A stretch of 64,000 nt of DNA from Demetria terragena DSM 11295 (lineage in GTDB: Bacteria > Actinomycetota > Actinomycetes > Actinomycetales > Dermatophilaceae): contig NZ_AQXW01000004.1 of assembly GCF_000376825.1 (NCBI RefSeq), forward strand, positions 930,001 through 994,000, in the 5' to 3' direction. Below the pieces are notes generated by a model that was given only the letters and a program-made list of their open reading frames with translations, searched no databases and was not told the DNA's origin. The position numbers and the translations under genes are program-made. This document shows positions 20,203 through 31,000 of this stretch, piece by piece; the stretch's first letter is position 1, and every line of letters starts with the position of its first letter.

Positions 20203-21303
20203 ATGACGGCCGCGCTCGGCGGTCTCGGCATTGCAGGCTGGATGTTCCGCGCGGGACGAGCAGTTCCGGACGCCATGGGAAGCCGCGACCTCGGGAGTCG
20301 AGCGCCACGCCTGCAGGCCTCGCCGGAGTGGTCGAACGGGACCTTCCACAATCAGCACGAATCCGCACCGGCCGAACTCGAGTTGCGGACACTCCCCGGC
20401 ACGCTGCGCGAACTGATGACCGACCGGGAGTCCCGTCGTCCCGCCCGCGACGTGCCACTCTCCAGCCATCCGGTGGCCCCCGCATCGACCGGTACGCACC
20501 TGACCTGGTGCGGACATTCCAGTGCCGTGGTCCAACTTGACGGCACGGTCATCCTGCTGGACCCCGTATGGAGTGATCGGTGCTCGCCTTCGCAACAGGT
20601 CGGTCCCCGCCGGTTGCATCCGGTGCCGTTCGCACTGAGCGACCTTCCGCCGGTTGACGCTGTTGTCATCTCGCACGACCACTACGACCACCTGGACATG
20701 GACTCCATCAAGGAAGTGGCCGCAACCTGGCCGCAGACCCGGTTCGTGGTCCCGCTGGGCGTGGGCGCGCACCTGGAGACGTGGGGCGTGACCGCCGACC
20801 GAATCGACGAACTCGACTGGCACGACGAGGTTTCGGTGGCGGGCATCCGCCTCATCGCTACCCCAGCACAGCATTTTTCTGGGCGCGGGCTGAGCCGAAA
20901 CGGCACCCTCTGGGCATCCTGGGCGCTGATTGGCCCGGAGAGCAAAGTCTTCTACTCCGGCGACACCGGATATTTCCCCGAGTTCGCTGACATCGGCGCG
21001 GCGTACGGCCCGTTCGACCTGTCACTGATCCAGGTCGGCGCCTATGACAACTCGTGGTTGGGCGTTCATATGACCCCAGAGCAAGGCATCCAGACTCATC
21101 TGGATGTCCGCGCAGACACGATGATTCCGGTGCACTGGGGGACGTTCAATCTCGCGTTCCACCCGTGGGCCGAACCAATGGAACGCCTTCAAGCCGAAGC
21201 CGAACGTCGTGGCGTCACCGTGGTGGTTCCCAAGCCGGGCCAGACCGTGGACATCGCTCACCTCCCGGAGGATCAAGCCGACTGGTGGCGCGAGATCGTT
21301 TAG
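20203..21303 (+). CDS. Metallo-beta-lactamase-fold hydrolase (NAPE-PLD/UlaG-like)
   Basis: A 366-residue MBL-fold protein. The metal motif SHDHYDHLD (HxHxDH) is intact, with later ligands near FYSGDTGYF and PVHWGTFNLAFHPW. The latter pattern is typical of the N-acyl-phosphatidylethanolamine phospholipase D-like branch. The N-terminus is hydrophobic (GGLGIAGWMFRAG), so membrane attachment is possible. The start could be the ATG at 20203 or the in-frame GTG at 20188; neither has a good ribosome-binding site. Its stop overlaps the convergent gene by 4 bases. Substrate is unknown; a lipid phosphodiester is likely from the family. Confidence 0.85.
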   Translation: MTAALGGLGIAGWMFRAGRAVPDAMGSRDLGSRAPRLQASPEWSNGTFHNQHESAPAELELRTLPGTLRELMTDRESRRPARDVPLSSHPVAPASTGTHLTWCGHSSAVVQLDGTVILLDPVWSDRCSPSQQVGPRRLHPVPFALSDLPPVDAVVISHDHYDHLDMDSIKEVAATWPQTRFVVPLGVGAHLETWGVTADRIDELDWHDEVSVAGIRLIATPAQHFSGRGLSRNGTLWASWALIGPESKVFYSGDTGYFPEFADIGAAYGPFDLSLIQVGAYDNSWLGVHMTPEQGIQTHLDVRADTMIPVHWGTFNLAFHPWAEPMERLQAEAERRGVTVVVPKPGQTVDIAHLPEDQADWWREIV

Positions 21304-21713
21304 CGCCCGCCAGCGTTGCCAGTCCGCCGAAGCCACCACAGGCCGAGCACTGGAAGCAAGAGCGGGACGTACCCGTACCCAGAGCCGAAGTGCGACCAGA
21401 CGGTCTTGTCGGGGAAGGCATCCGGCTGCAGATAACTCCCCAAACCCACGCCGAGTACGCCAGCGAGTTCGACGGAGATGGTGATCAGCGCAACCCGCGC
21501 TGAAGTGCGGTCTCCGCGGGCCAGCGCCACCGTGGCGACGAGGTAGATCACGGCCGCCAGGGCGGACAGGCTGTAGGCCAGGGGCGCGCGATCGAAGTAC
21601 TCCACGATCTGAAGGATGGAGCGTCCGGTCGCGGCGAGCGCGAAGAGGGCATAAACCGCGACCAGGAGCCGCCCTGGGCCACTACTGGTGCTACGTCGTT
21701 CTTGATAGCTCAT
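21300..21713 (-). CDS. Membrane protein of unknown function, first of a coupled pair on this side
   Basis: A 137-residue protein with four predicted membrane helices and a WSHFGSGYGYVPLLLPVLGLWW segment at the end. The ATG at 21713 overlaps the stop of the upstream membrane protein by 4 bases (ATGA), so both are translated together and may form a complex. No family could be named. The stop overlaps the convergent hydrolase stop. Confidence 0.65.
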   Translation of the reverse strand: MSYQERRSTSSGPGRLLVAVYALFALAATGRSILQIVEYFDRAPLAYSLSALAAVIYLVATVALARGDRTSARVALITISVELAGVLGVGLGSYLQPDAFPDKTVWSHFGSGYGYVPLLLPVLGLWWLRRTGNAGGR

Positions 21714-22075
21714 CCCTGCCCATTCCAGATCTGCACCAGTCGGCCGACCATCACCATAAGGCCGAGTGCGGCGATGGTGAGCACGCCTGTCCCCCAGCGA
21801 GATTCCCGATCTGCTAGCGCCCAAAAGAAGGCTGCTGGTGGCACTACTGCCATGCCCGCAAGGTAGGCGACGAAGAGACCGGTCGACAGGCCGTGTGGCG
21901 CCTCACCCCTGATGGCGATACCGACGACTAACTGGATCACCAACAGCAACTCGACCAGGCAGATGGCATAGAACGTGGGGTTGTCGACCTGTCGTCCACG
22001 CACGGTCGACAGACCGCTCAGTGCCGCGACCGCCAACAGACCCACGATCAGCGCGACGGTGAGGGCAGGAAGCAC
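21710..22075 (-). CDS. Four-helix membrane protein of unknown function
   Basis: A 121-residue protein with four membrane helices (first LPALTVALIVGLLAVAAL, last near LTIAALGLMVMVGRLV). The GTG at 22075 is taken as start because a TACGCT hexamer lies 6 bases upstream, fitting a leaderless message. An in-frame GTG at 22129 is an alternative and would add 18 residues. The frame stays open further upstream but then runs through the divergent lipoprotein gene. It is coupled to the next membrane-protein gene by an ATGA overlap. Confidence 0.6.
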   Translation of the reverse strand: MLPALTVALIVGLLAVAALSGLSTVRGRQVDNPTFYAICLVELLLVIQLVVGIAIRGEAPHGLSTGLFVAYLAGMAVVPPAAFFWALADRESRWGTGVLTIAALGLMVMVGRLVQIWNGQG

Positions 22076-22081
22076 CCCGCT

Positions 22082-22087
22082 AGCGTA
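22082..22087 (-). promoter_or_regulatory. -10 box for leaderless membrane-protein pair
   Basis: TACGCT on the minus strand, exactly 6 bases before the GTG at 22075. It helps decide the start. Confidence 0.45.
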
Positions 22088-22187
22088 CGCGCCCGCTGCC
22101 GAGCCACCCGCCCGTGCCCGAGGAGCCACCTGGGCGTCGCTTAGCCTGGCTGGGCACGCCAGAAGACAACCGAGATGGGAACCCGCG

Positions 22188-22832
22188 ATGCGTACTCCTG
22201 GTCTGATCGCCGCCGTAGCACTCCCCTGCGCCCTGATCCTCTCGAGTTGCAGTAGCGACTCCGGAAACGGTGAGTCCTCGGGCAGCCCGAAGTCGCCGAC
22301 GGGCACCGCAGCCCCGGACAGTGCCGCACCCTCCAGCGAGGGCGCAGCCGCCTCGTCACCTGCGGACACCTCCGCCGCTCCATCCAGCGCGGGCGCTGAC
22401 TCTCCGAGCGCTGACTCTTCGGGCACGTCCTCGTCGGGCACTGACTCTTCGAGCGCCGCCGGCACGGGAGCGGATGACTCGGGAGCGGCCGACTCGGCTG
22501 GTGTGATCAAGAAGGGTGCCAGCGGCAGCCTCCCGAAGTCGGTCACCGGATGGAAGCTCACCGGCCCGGCCTACACCAAGGGCAGCAAGTTCATCGGCGT
22601 CACGGTAATCAACGACGCGAAGTTCGAGGACGTCGACAAGGTCCTTAAAGGCAAGAAAAAGACCAGCGGTACGGGCGCGTGCGGAACCGCAGCCTCCCCT
22701 GACTACATCGTCTGTTACCTCAAGGCTGAGGACGGGGTCCTCGGCCTCACCGCCGCCAAGAAGAGCGCGGACCTTCCGGCCATGGTGAGTTTTGCCAACG
22801 ACCTCACCACCCAACTCGGCACGACGAGCTAG
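22188..22832 (+). CDS. Secreted lipoprotein with low-complexity linker
   Basis: A 214-residue predicted lipoprotein: signal peptide, lipobox LSSC, then about 75 residues made almost only of Ser, Ala, Pro, Thr, Gly and Asp, then a compact domain (about 107-214) containing two cysteines (GACG and YIVCYL) likely to form a disulfide. The ATG at 22188 has GGGA upstream; a TAGCCT hexamer at 22142-22147 is a possible -10 box. The stop overlaps the glgP stop on the other strand. The linker suggests a domain held away from the membrane; no function is recognised. Confidence 0.75.
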   Translation: MRTPGLIAAVALPCALILSSCSSDSGNGESSGSPKSPTGTAAPDSAAPSSEGAAASSPADTSAAPSSAGADSPSADSSGTSSSGTDSSSAAGTGADDSGAADSAGVIKKGASGSLPKSVTGWKLTGPAYTKGSKFIGVTVINDAKFEDVDKVLKGKKKTSGTGACGTAASPDYIVCYLKAEDGVLGLTAAKKSADLPAMVSFANDLTTQLGTTS

Positions 22833-25423
22833 GCGTTCACCACCAGGCCGAGCTCGGCGTCTGAGGCGAGTCCGGGATGCCGCGGCAGGATGCGTACGGT
22901 GTAGCCGAAGGGCCCCGTCCGCGCGATGCGCACCGGCGCCTCGAAGCCAAAGCGACCGTCCCCGTGTTCTTCGAAGGCGGTCATTGGGACCGATTCCACG
23001 TCGGACAACTCGTCGCGTTCAGACACTCGGCCGTAGGCGACGCGTACTGCAACATCATCGGGCGTGAGAGAACCGAGGGACACGTAGGCACGCACTCGCA
23101 CCTCGTCGCCAACCTGAGGTGCATCTGAGACACCTTCGGTATCAACGTGATTCACCGAGACATCGCCAAAGGCCGCACGCGCCCGCGCGGTGTAGTCGGC
23201 GAGGTCACGCGCCTGCGCGAAGTCGTCCTGTGCCCGCTCGCGGGCCGCGTGCGCCGCTGCTGCATACAACCGTTGGGTGTAGTCCTTCACCATTCGTGTC
23301 GCGAGCACCTTGGGACCGAGTTCTGCCACGGTGTGCTGGACCATCGACAGCCAACCCTGCGGGAGTCCGGCGTCGTCACGGTCGTAGTAGAGCGGTGTGA
23401 CCTGGTTCTCCAGGAGGTCATACAGTGCGGCCGCTTCAAGATCGTCGCGACGGTCCTCATCCATGGCGGACTGGCCCGCGTCGGTCGACGAATCGGCAGT
23501 CGGGATCGCCCAGCCATTGCGACCGTCGAACCACTCATCCCACCATCCATCGAGGATGGACAGGTTGAGCGCGCCATTGAGCGCCGCCTTCATGCCCGAG
23601 GTCCCACACGCCTCGAACGGGCGCAGCGGGTTGTTCAACCACACATCGCACCCCGGATAGAGCACACTTGCCATGCCGATGTCGTAGTTGGGGAGGAAGA
23701 CGATGCGATGCCGAATCTCGGGATCGTCGGCGAACCGGACCATCTCCTGAATCAACTTCTTGCCGGTGTCATCGGCCGGATGCGACTTACCAGCGATGAC
23801 GAGCTGGATCGGCCTATCGGGATGCAGGAGAAGGCGCTTAAGGCGCTCCGGGTCGCGCAACATCAACGTGAGCCGCTTATAAGTCGGTACGCGCCGGGCG
23901 AAGCCGATCGTCAGGACGTCGGGGTCGAGGATGTCCGACGTCCAGCCGAGTTCGGCTGCCGAGGCCCCGCGGGCTTCCCACGAGGACCGGGTGCGCCGAC
24001 GCACGTCGGCCACCAACTGCTCGCGCAGCTCACGCTTGAGCGACCACACTCGCGCTGGGTCGATCTGCTCGACCCGCCCGAACGCGGTCTCGGCGCGGAC
24101 GTCTTCGGCGCCAGCGACGTCACGTCCCAAGTCGATGACTTTGTCATCAACCCACGTTGGAGCGTGAACTCCATTGGTAATGCTAGTGATCGGAACCTCG
24201 TCGTCATCGAAGCCTGGCCACAGACCATCGAACATTCCGCGGCTGACAACGCCGTGTAGTTGGGAGACACCGTTGGCACGCTGCGCCAACCGAAGGCCCA
24301 TGACCGCCATATTGAAGACCCCGGCCGAACCGCCAGGGTAGGTCTCAGCGCCGAGCGGCAGGATCCGGTCGACCGGCACTCCGGGCAACGCGCCTGCACC
24401 GGAGAAATACCGCTGGACCTGATCTGCACCGAATCGATCGATGCCCGCGGGAACCGGTGTGTGCGTAGTGAATACGGTGCCGGCTCGCGATGCCTGCATG
24501 GCCGCGTCGAAGTCAAGCCCATGCTGAGTGACCAGTTCGCTGATGCGCTCCAAAGACAAGAAGCCGGCGTGACCCTCGTTGCAGTGGTAGACCTCCGGAG
24601 TCGCAGCGCCCGTGAGCCGCGACCACACCCGCAGCGCGCGTACGCCACCCACCCCGAGGAGCATTTCTTGCTGAAGTCGTTGCTCGCCAGCACCGCCATA
24701 CAGCCGATCCGTCAGTCCACGGAGCTCACTGTCGTTGTCCTCCACGTCAGAGTCCAGCAGCAGCAGCGGAACTCGTCCCACCTGTGCCCGCCAGATGCGT
24801 GCGTGCAGCATTCGGCCTTCGGGGAGCGCCAGCGAGACGGTCGCGAGACTCCCGTCGGCTTCGCGCACGGCCGCTAGTGGCAGATCGTTGGGGTCCAGAA
24901 CCGGATAGGACTCCTGCTGCCAGCCGTCGGCCGACAGTGACTGCGCGAAGTAGCCGGAGCGATAGAAGAGACCGACACCGACGATCGGCACCCCGAGGTC
25001 GGAGGCAGACTTCAGGTGATCTCCGGCCAGAATCCCCAGGCCGCCCGAGTACTGCGGAAGCACCTCATCGATTCCGTATTCGGCCGAGAAATAGGCGATG
25101 GCAGCCGGGCCACGGCCATCTGCGCCCCAGTCCTGAAACCATTGGGGCGCAGCGAGATAGGCGTCCAGATTGGCGGCTGCCTCTCGGATCCGGGCGACGA
25201 GAGCCTCGTCGTTGGCCAGACTGTCCAGTTCATCCGCCGAGAAGGACGCGAGTAGCGCGACCGGGTCGCGCCCGACGGACTCCCAACGGTCTGGGTCGAT
25301 GTCGCGGAACAGCGCGCGCGTGCGCGCGTGCCACGACCACCGCAGGTTGGTAGCGAGCTCGCTGAGCGGCTGCAGAGCCTCGGGCAAAACGGTGCGGACG
25401 TGGAAACGTCGGATGGCCTTCAC
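22829..25423 (-). CDS. glgP: Alpha-glucan phosphorylase
   Basis: A 864-residue GT35 phosphorylase that releases glucose-1-phosphate from alpha-1,4-glucan ends. It belongs to the short type with a DUF3417-like N-terminal domain (LPEALQPLSELATNLRWSWH). The PLP-binding lysine lies in GTSGMKAALNGALN; AYFSAEYGI and SHPADDTGK are further family marks. The start is the GTG at 25423, preceded by TAGCAT and 7 bases and no ribosome-binding site. It faces glgE, with one small membrane-protein gene between. In actinobacteria it degrades GlgE-pathway glucan. Confidence 0.95.
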   Translation of the reverse strand: MKAIRRFHVRTVLPEALQPLSELATNLRWSWHARTRALFRDIDPDRWESVGRDPVALLASFSADELDSLANDEALVARIREAAANLDAYLAAPQWFQDWGADGRGPAAIAYFSAEYGIDEVLPQYSGGLGILAGDHLKSASDLGVPIVGVGLFYRSGYFAQSLSADGWQQESYPVLDPNDLPLAAVREADGSLATVSLALPEGRMLHARIWRAQVGRVPLLLLDSDVEDNDSELRGLTDRLYGGAGEQRLQQEMLLGVGGVRALRVWSRLTGAATPEVYHCNEGHAGFLSLERISELVTQHGLDFDAAMQASRAGTVFTTHTPVPAGIDRFGADQVQRYFSGAGALPGVPVDRILPLGAETYPGGSAGVFNMAVMGLRLAQRANGVSQLHGVVSRGMFDGLWPGFDDDEVPITSITNGVHAPTWVDDKVIDLGRDVAGAEDVRAETAFGRVEQIDPARVWSLKRELREQLVADVRRRTRSSWEARGASAAELGWTSDILDPDVLTIGFARRVPTYKRLTLMLRDPERLKRLLLHPDRPIQLVIAGKSHPADDTGKKLIQEMVRFADDPEIRHRIVFLPNYDIGMASVLYPGCDVWLNNPLRPFEACGTSGMKAALNGALNLSILDGWWDEWFDGRNGWAIPTADSSTDAGQSAMDEDRRDDLEAAALYDLLENQVTPLYYDRDDAGLPQGWLSMVQHTVAELGPKVLATRMVKDYTQRLYAAAAHAARERAQDDFAQARDLADYTARARAAFGDVSVNHVDTEGVSDAPQVGDEVRVRAYVSLGSLTPDDVAVRVAYGRVSERDELSDVESVPMTAFEEHGDGRFGFEAPVRIARTGPFGYTVRILPRHPGLASDAELGLVVNA

Positions 25424-25430
25424 GGAGGGG

Positions 25431-25436
25431 ATGCTA
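25431..25436 (-). promoter_or_regulatory. -10 box for leaderless glgP
   Basis: TAGCAT on the minus strand, 7 bases before the GTG at 25423. No ribosome-binding site is present. Confidence 0.5.
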
Positions 25437-25503
25437 GGCGTCCGACGGCACGCGGCTCGACACCGCCCCACCCGTGGAATGAACAGCGTTCACGGAACGA
25501 ACA

Positions 25504-25881
25504 TCACAGCGTGTCGGGCGCAAAGGCGGCCAGCACCCCACAGACCAAGGGCAGCAGCACACTCAACACGCTCAACACCCCGGCCCCGGGCCGCTCGCGG
25601 CGCCAACGCCCGAACCCCCCGAGCGTGGCGCCCGCCAGGCCCCCGGTCGATGCGACCAGAAACACGTCCTGGAAGAGCAACTCGTCGTAGTGGCCGCTCA
25701 GAATGCTCGCGGTCGTCATGCCCCCGCCGGCCACCGCTGCGGTCAACAGCCACTGCCGGCCGCCGAAGATCGCCTTCTCCTCATCTCCCCTGGACCGAAC
25801 GAGGGTGATGCAGAGCAGCACCACCCCCACCAGACTGACGACGACGGTCACGGAAAAGACGATCTGGAAGGCGAGATCCAT
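25504..25881 (-). CDS. Small membrane protein of unknown function
   Basis: A 125-residue protein with an N-terminal membrane helix (IVFSVTVVVSLVGVVLLCITL), a basic/acidic loop (RSRGDEEKAIFGGRQ) and three further helices. The ATG at 25881 has GGGAG and GGAGG upstream. It lies alone between glgP and glgE. A longer opening upstream overlaps glgE and is rejected. No family is recognised. Confidence 0.55.
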   Translation of the reverse strand: MDLAFQIVFSVTVVVSLVGVVLLCITLVRSRGDEEKAIFGGRQWLLTAAVAGGGMTTASILSGHYDELLFQDVFLVASTGGLAGATLGGFGRWRRERPGAGVLSVLSVLLPLVCGVLAAFAPDTL

Positions 25882-26019
25882 TCCTCCAGGCTCCCAAACC
25901 CGTCCGCCGGGCAATGGCACCGGCACGCCGGTACCCGCGAACTCCTGCTCAGGTGAGCGCGCGATGTCCACACCGCAAGCAACGCGTCTGGAAGCGCGCG
26001 GAGCAGGCGCTCGACCGAG

Positions 26020-26025
26020 TAGCGT
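26020..26025 (+). promoter_or_regulatory. -10 box for the leaderless glgE operon
   Basis: TAGCGT ends 7 bases before the GTG at 26033. There is no ribosome-binding site. It would drive glgE, mak-glgB and pgm, which follow closely. Confidence 0.5.
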
Positions 26026-26032
26026 CGGGTGT

Positions 26033-28087
26033 GTGACTGAGCAAACTCGCCCGGCCCATCGTCCGGCGACCCAGGTCGACTCCGGAGCCCCGGACCCCCG
26101 ACCACTGGGTCGAATCCCCGTGCAGAACATCAAACCGCAGGTCGACGGCGGGGCCCTCCCGATCAAGAGCGTCGTCCACGAGCCGGTCGAGGTCGTGGCC
26201 ACCGTGTTCCGCGAAGGCCACGACGCGGTCAGCGCAACGGTGGTCGTGACCGACCCGGACGGTGCCGCCACCCACGTCCCGATGACGTGCACCAATCCCG
26301 GCTTGGACCGGTGGGAAGCCACGATCGTCGCCGACCGTACTGGCCTTTGGAGTTATCGCGTCGAGGGCTGGTCTGACCCCTACGGCACGTGGAGTCACGA
26401 CGCACCGATCAAGGTCGCTGCCGAGGTCGACACCGAGTTGATGCTGAAGGAGGGTGCGCTGCTGTTGGAGCGAGCTGCCGCCGAGCTCGAACTCTCTAGC
26501 ACTGACCGTGATGCCATCGCTGCAGCCGCCACCGCCTTGCAGGCCAATGAAACTCCCTCCCAACGGCTCGCCGCAGGCCTCGGTGACGACGTCCAGCGCA
26601 TCCTGGCAAACTCCCCGCTTCGCGACCTGGTGAGTCCCAGCGATGTCTACGGCTGGGTCGTCGAGCGCGAGCGGGCTCTGACGGGCGCGTGGTACGAGTT
26701 CTTCCCCCGCAGCGAGGGTGCGACCTTCGACGAGAAGACGCAGACCTGGACCTCGGGCACGCTGCGTACGGCGATGGACCGCCTACCTGCTATCGCTGAC
26801 ATGGGATTCGACGTCGTCTACCTGACGCCGATCCACCCCATCGGCGACACCAACAAGAAGGGCAAGAACAACTCCCTGGAGACCGAGCCGGGCGACCCGG
26901 GCTCGCCCTACGCCATCGGCAGCGCCGACGGCGGCTACGAGGCGATCCATCCCGAGTTGGGGACCTGGGATGACTTCGACGCATTCCGGGAGGAAGCCGA
27001 GCGCCTGGGCATGGAAGTCGCGCTCGACTTGGCCCTCAACTGCTCCCCCGATCACCCTTGGGTGACTAGCCACCCCGAATGGTTCACCACCCGGGCTGAC
27101 GGCACGATCGCGTACGCGGAAAACCCGCCCAAGAAGTACCAGGACATCTATCCACTCAATTTCGACAACGACCCCGAAGGGCTCTACGCGGCAATCCGCG
27201 CCGACCTCGAGGTGTGGTTCAGCCACGGCGTACGCATCATTCGGGTGGACAACCCGCACACCAAGCCCACCGAGTTCTGGCAGTGGTTGATCGCGGACGT
27301 CGAAGAGTCTCATCAGGGGGTGATCTGGCTAGCTGAGGCGTTCACCCGGCCCGCCATGATGCACACGCTGGGAAAGATCGGCTTTCAGCAGTCCTACACC
27401 TATTACGCCTGGCGCAACGAAGCTACCGAACTGCGCGAATACTGCGAAGAACTCGCCGGCGACGCCTCCTATTACATGCGGCCCTCCTTCTGGCCGACCA
27501 CCCACGACATCCTCACGCCGTTCATGCAGTTCGGCGGCCCCACCGCCTGGAAGATGCGCGCGGCGCTCGCTGCGACGCTCGTCCCGACCTATGGCATCTA
27601 TTCCGGCTATGAGCTCATGGAGAACGTGGCTCGTCCCGGCGCCGAAGAACAGATCGACAACGAGAAGTACGAGTTCAAGGACCGCAAGTGGGCTGACTAC
27701 GCGCCTGGTGGCGCCAAGGCGGGAGAGTCGCTAGCGGGCTATCTCACCCGGCTCAACGCCATTCGGCACACCCACCCGGCCCTGGACTGGATGCGCAACC
27801 TGAGGTTCCACGAGGTCGACGATCCGACGATGCTGTGCTTCTCCAAGCGCCGGGTCCTGGACGACGGCAGCGAGGACGTCATCATCGTCGTTGCAGGCTG
27901 CGAGCCGCACAGCGTGCGTCAGTCTTGGATCCACCTCGACCTAGCCGAACTCGGGCTCGGCCACGACGAGAACTTCGTCGCCCACGACCTCATCACCGAT
28001 GCAACCTGGCATTGGGGCGCGCACAACTACGTCGAACTCGGCGTCGGCGCAGAGCCGGTCCACATCATCCACGTCCGGAGGTTCTGA
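26033..28087 (+). CDS. glgE: Maltosyltransferase GlgE
   Basis: GlgE (GH13_3) transfers maltose from alpha-maltose-1-phosphate to growing alpha-1,4-glucan. The 684-residue protein has the N-terminal beta domains with the family helix insert (about 140-205), the PRSEGATFDEKTQTWTSGT segment, and the catalytic residues D406 in IIRVDNPHTKP, E435 in WLAEAFTRP and D492 in PTTHD. These match the GlgE clade rather than ordinary amylases. The GTG at 26033 is preceded by TAGCGT at leaderless spacing. The maltokinase-branching enzyme gene starts 4 bases after its stop. Confidence 0.95.
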   Translation: MTEQTRPAHRPATQVDSGAPDPRPLGRIPVQNIKPQVDGGALPIKSVVHEPVEVVATVFREGHDAVSATVVVTDPDGAATHVPMTCTNPGLDRWEATIVADRTGLWSYRVEGWSDPYGTWSHDAPIKVAAEVDTELMLKEGALLLERAAAELELSSTDRDAIAAAATALQANETPSQRLAAGLGDDVQRILANSPLRDLVSPSDVYGWVVERERALTGAWYEFFPRSEGATFDEKTQTWTSGTLRTAMDRLPAIADMGFDVVYLTPIHPIGDTNKKGKNNSLETEPGDPGSPYAIGSADGGYEAIHPELGTWDDFDAFREEAERLGMEVALDLALNCSPDHPWVTSHPEWFTTRADGTIAYAENPPKKYQDIYPLNFDNDPEGLYAAIRADLEVWFSHGVRIIRVDNPHTKPTEFWQWLIADVEESHQGVIWLAEAFTRPAMMHTLGKIGFQQSYTYYAWRNEATELREYCEELAGDASYYMRPSFWPTTHDILTPFMQFGGPTAWKMRAALAATLVPTYGIYSGYELMENVARPGAEEQIDNEKYEFKDRKWADYAPGGAKAGESLAGYLTRLNAIRHTHPALDWMRNLRFHEVDDPTMLCFSKRRVLDDGSEDVIIVVAGCEPHSVRQSWIHLDLAELGLGHDENFVAHDLITDATWHWGAHNYVELGVGAEPVHIIHVRRF

Positions 28088-28090
28088 CCA

Positions 28091-31000
28091 ATGGCGATTG
28101 TTCATCAAGCCACGCTCCATCCCGACAAGGTCACCATGGTGTCGCGGTGGATCGGCGACCAGCGCTGGTACACCGGCAAAGGGCGCACGCCCGAGCTACG
28201 CAAGGTGGGCGCCTTCCGATTCGATGACCCCGCAGGCGAAGTCGGGATCGAGACGCTCTTCCTCGTCGATGAAGCCGGACGCGACCCGGTGGTCTACCAG
28301 GTGCCCCTGACCTATCGTCACGCACCACTCGAAGGCCTTGCCGACCACGCCTTCCTGGGCACCATGGAGCACTCGGTTCTGGGCACGCGCTATGTCTATG
28401 ACGCCTGCCACGACCCGGTGTATGCCACCGAGTTGCTGCGCACCATCGTCAATGGCGCGACCGAAGCTGAGCGTTCGGATGGTCTTGTCGAGGGCACGTG
28501 CGGCGGCAGTGGCATCGTGGGCGCCGTTCCCCGCCAATATGACGTGGCGATGCGATCGCCTCAGGTGCTGATTGGCGAACAGTCCAATACCTCGATCATT
28601 GGTCGCCTCATCGTCGACGGCGAAGAGCACGACATCATTACCAAAGTGTTTCGGGTCGTCCACGAAGGGCGTAATGCGGACGTCGAGGTGCAAGGCAGTC
28701 TGACGGCGGCCGGAAGCGACCGCGTACCAGAACTGGTCGGCTGGCTGTCCGGGAGTTGGCAGGACAGCGGCGCGGGCCAGTGTGGCGGCGACCTTGCCTT
28801 CGCCCAACGTTTCTTCCCCGATGCCCAGGACGGCTGGCGCCAGGCGGTGTCCGCAGCCGAGTCAGGCAAGGACTTCTCCGCGCAAGCGCACGCCCTCGGC
28901 GTCGCGACCGCCGAGATCCACGCACAGTTGGCCACATTTCTGCCCACCGCCGCCCCTCAGCCAGAGCGCATCCGGGCCATCGCCGCCGAATTGCGCGCAC
29001 GCTTCGCTACCGCCGCCGATGCCGACCCAACGCTCGCGTCCCACCAGGAGGAGGCCGAGGCGATCTACACCGAGTTGGAGAACGCGAATTGGCCCACTCT
29101 GCAACGCATTCACGGCGACCTACACCTTGGCCAAGCACTCGATACCAAGGAAACCGGGTGGGTTCTCATCGATTTCGAAGGCGAGCCGCTGCGGGCCCCA
29201 GGCGACCGGGCCGCGCCCGATGCCCCAGCACGTGACATCGCCGGGCTACTTCGATCCTTTGACTACGCGGCTGGCTCGATCGCTGCACACGGACCGACGG
29301 ATACCGCCGCATGGTCGAGCGGGGCACGAGCGGCATTCCTGGCCGGCTACTCAGAGTCAAGCGGACTTGATGTGCAGGGGCAGGCGGCACTGCTGCGGGC
29401 CTATGAGCTCGACAAGGCCGCCTACGAACTTGTCTATGAAACCCGCAACCGACCCGACTGGGTCGAGATCCCGCGTACCGCTCTTACTCGCCTCCTCAGC
29501 GATGACCCGTACGGTGACAACGCTGCTGGCCCCGACCACTCAACTGAAGGAGACGACGTGCGGATTCCTCTTCCCGGGCGCGCCCAACCACGGGAGGAGA
29601 AGCCGATCGCAGAACTCCCTAAGAACTCGAATAGTTCTGGACCGCAACCGGTTTCGCTTGACCGCTCGGAAGCAGACCTCGTGCTCCGCGGGCTTCACCG
29701 TGGCCCGCACTCCGTTCTGGGCGTCCACCCTGGCGAAGCTGGCACGACCGTTCGGGTCCTTCGCCCACTCGCGGCCTCAGTGTCCCTGGACCTAGGCGAA
29801 AGCGGCCGGGTTGACCTCCAGCATGAATATGAAGGCATCTGGTCCGGCGTTGTACCGGGCACGGATATCCCCGACTATCGCGTCGTCACGACCTATGAGG
29901 ACGGCGTCGAACACATCGTCGACGACCCCTACCGCTTCCTTCCGACAATGGGAGAGGTCGATCTACACCTCATCGGCGAAGGCCGACACGAGCAGTTGTG
30001 GACCGTCCTGGGCGCTCACATGCGGACCTATCCCAGCGTTCTCGGCGAAGTACGCGGCACCTCCTTCGCGGTATGGGCGCCCCACGCCCGCGCCATCCAG
30101 GTGATTGGCGACTTCAACCGCTGGGACGGTGGCGGGCACTCGCTCCGCGTCCTCGGATCCTCTGGTGTGTGGGAGTTGTTCGTCCCTGGCGTCGAGCCCG
30201 GGTCGGCGTACAAGTTCAATATCTTGTGTGCTGATGGCGTCTGGCGCCAGAAGGCTGACCCCATGGCCCGCCAGGCGCAGGTGGCGCCCCAGACCGCCTC
30301 GGTTGTCACCGACAGCGCCTATGACTGGAACGACGAGGACTGGCTCAGTCAGCGCGCGCAGCAGGACCCCGCGAAGCGACCCATGAGCACCTACGAAGTA
30401 CACCTCGGCTCGTGGCGCCAAGGTCACTCATACGCCGACTTGGCTGAGCACCTCGTCAACTACGTGCAGGATCTCGGGTTTACCCACGTTGAACTCATGC
30501 CCGTGATGGACCACCCCTACCCTCCATCGTGGGGCTATCACGTCACGAGTTACTACGCGCCCAACTCCCGATTCGGCGACCCCGACGGCTTCCGCTATCT
30601 CGTGGACACGTTGCACCAGAACGGAATTGGCGTCATCCTCGACTGGGTCCCGGGACACTTCGCAACCGACCCATGGGCATTGGCCCGATTCGACGGGACA
30701 CCGCTATACGAGCACCCAGACCCGCGCCGCGGATGGCACCCCGAATGGGGCTCCTACATCTTCGACTTCGGTCGACCCCACGTCCGCAACTTCCTGGTCG
30801 CGAACGCGCTCTACTGGATGGAAGAGTTCCACATCGACGGGCTGCGCATCGACGGCGTCGCCTCAATGCTCTATCTGGACTACGCCCGCGAGGGCGGCGA
30901 GTGGTTGCCCAACCAACACGGCGGCAAGGAAAACCTGGAGGCTGTTCAACTGCTCCAGGAGACGAATGCGACGGCATACAAACGCATTCCGGGCATCGTG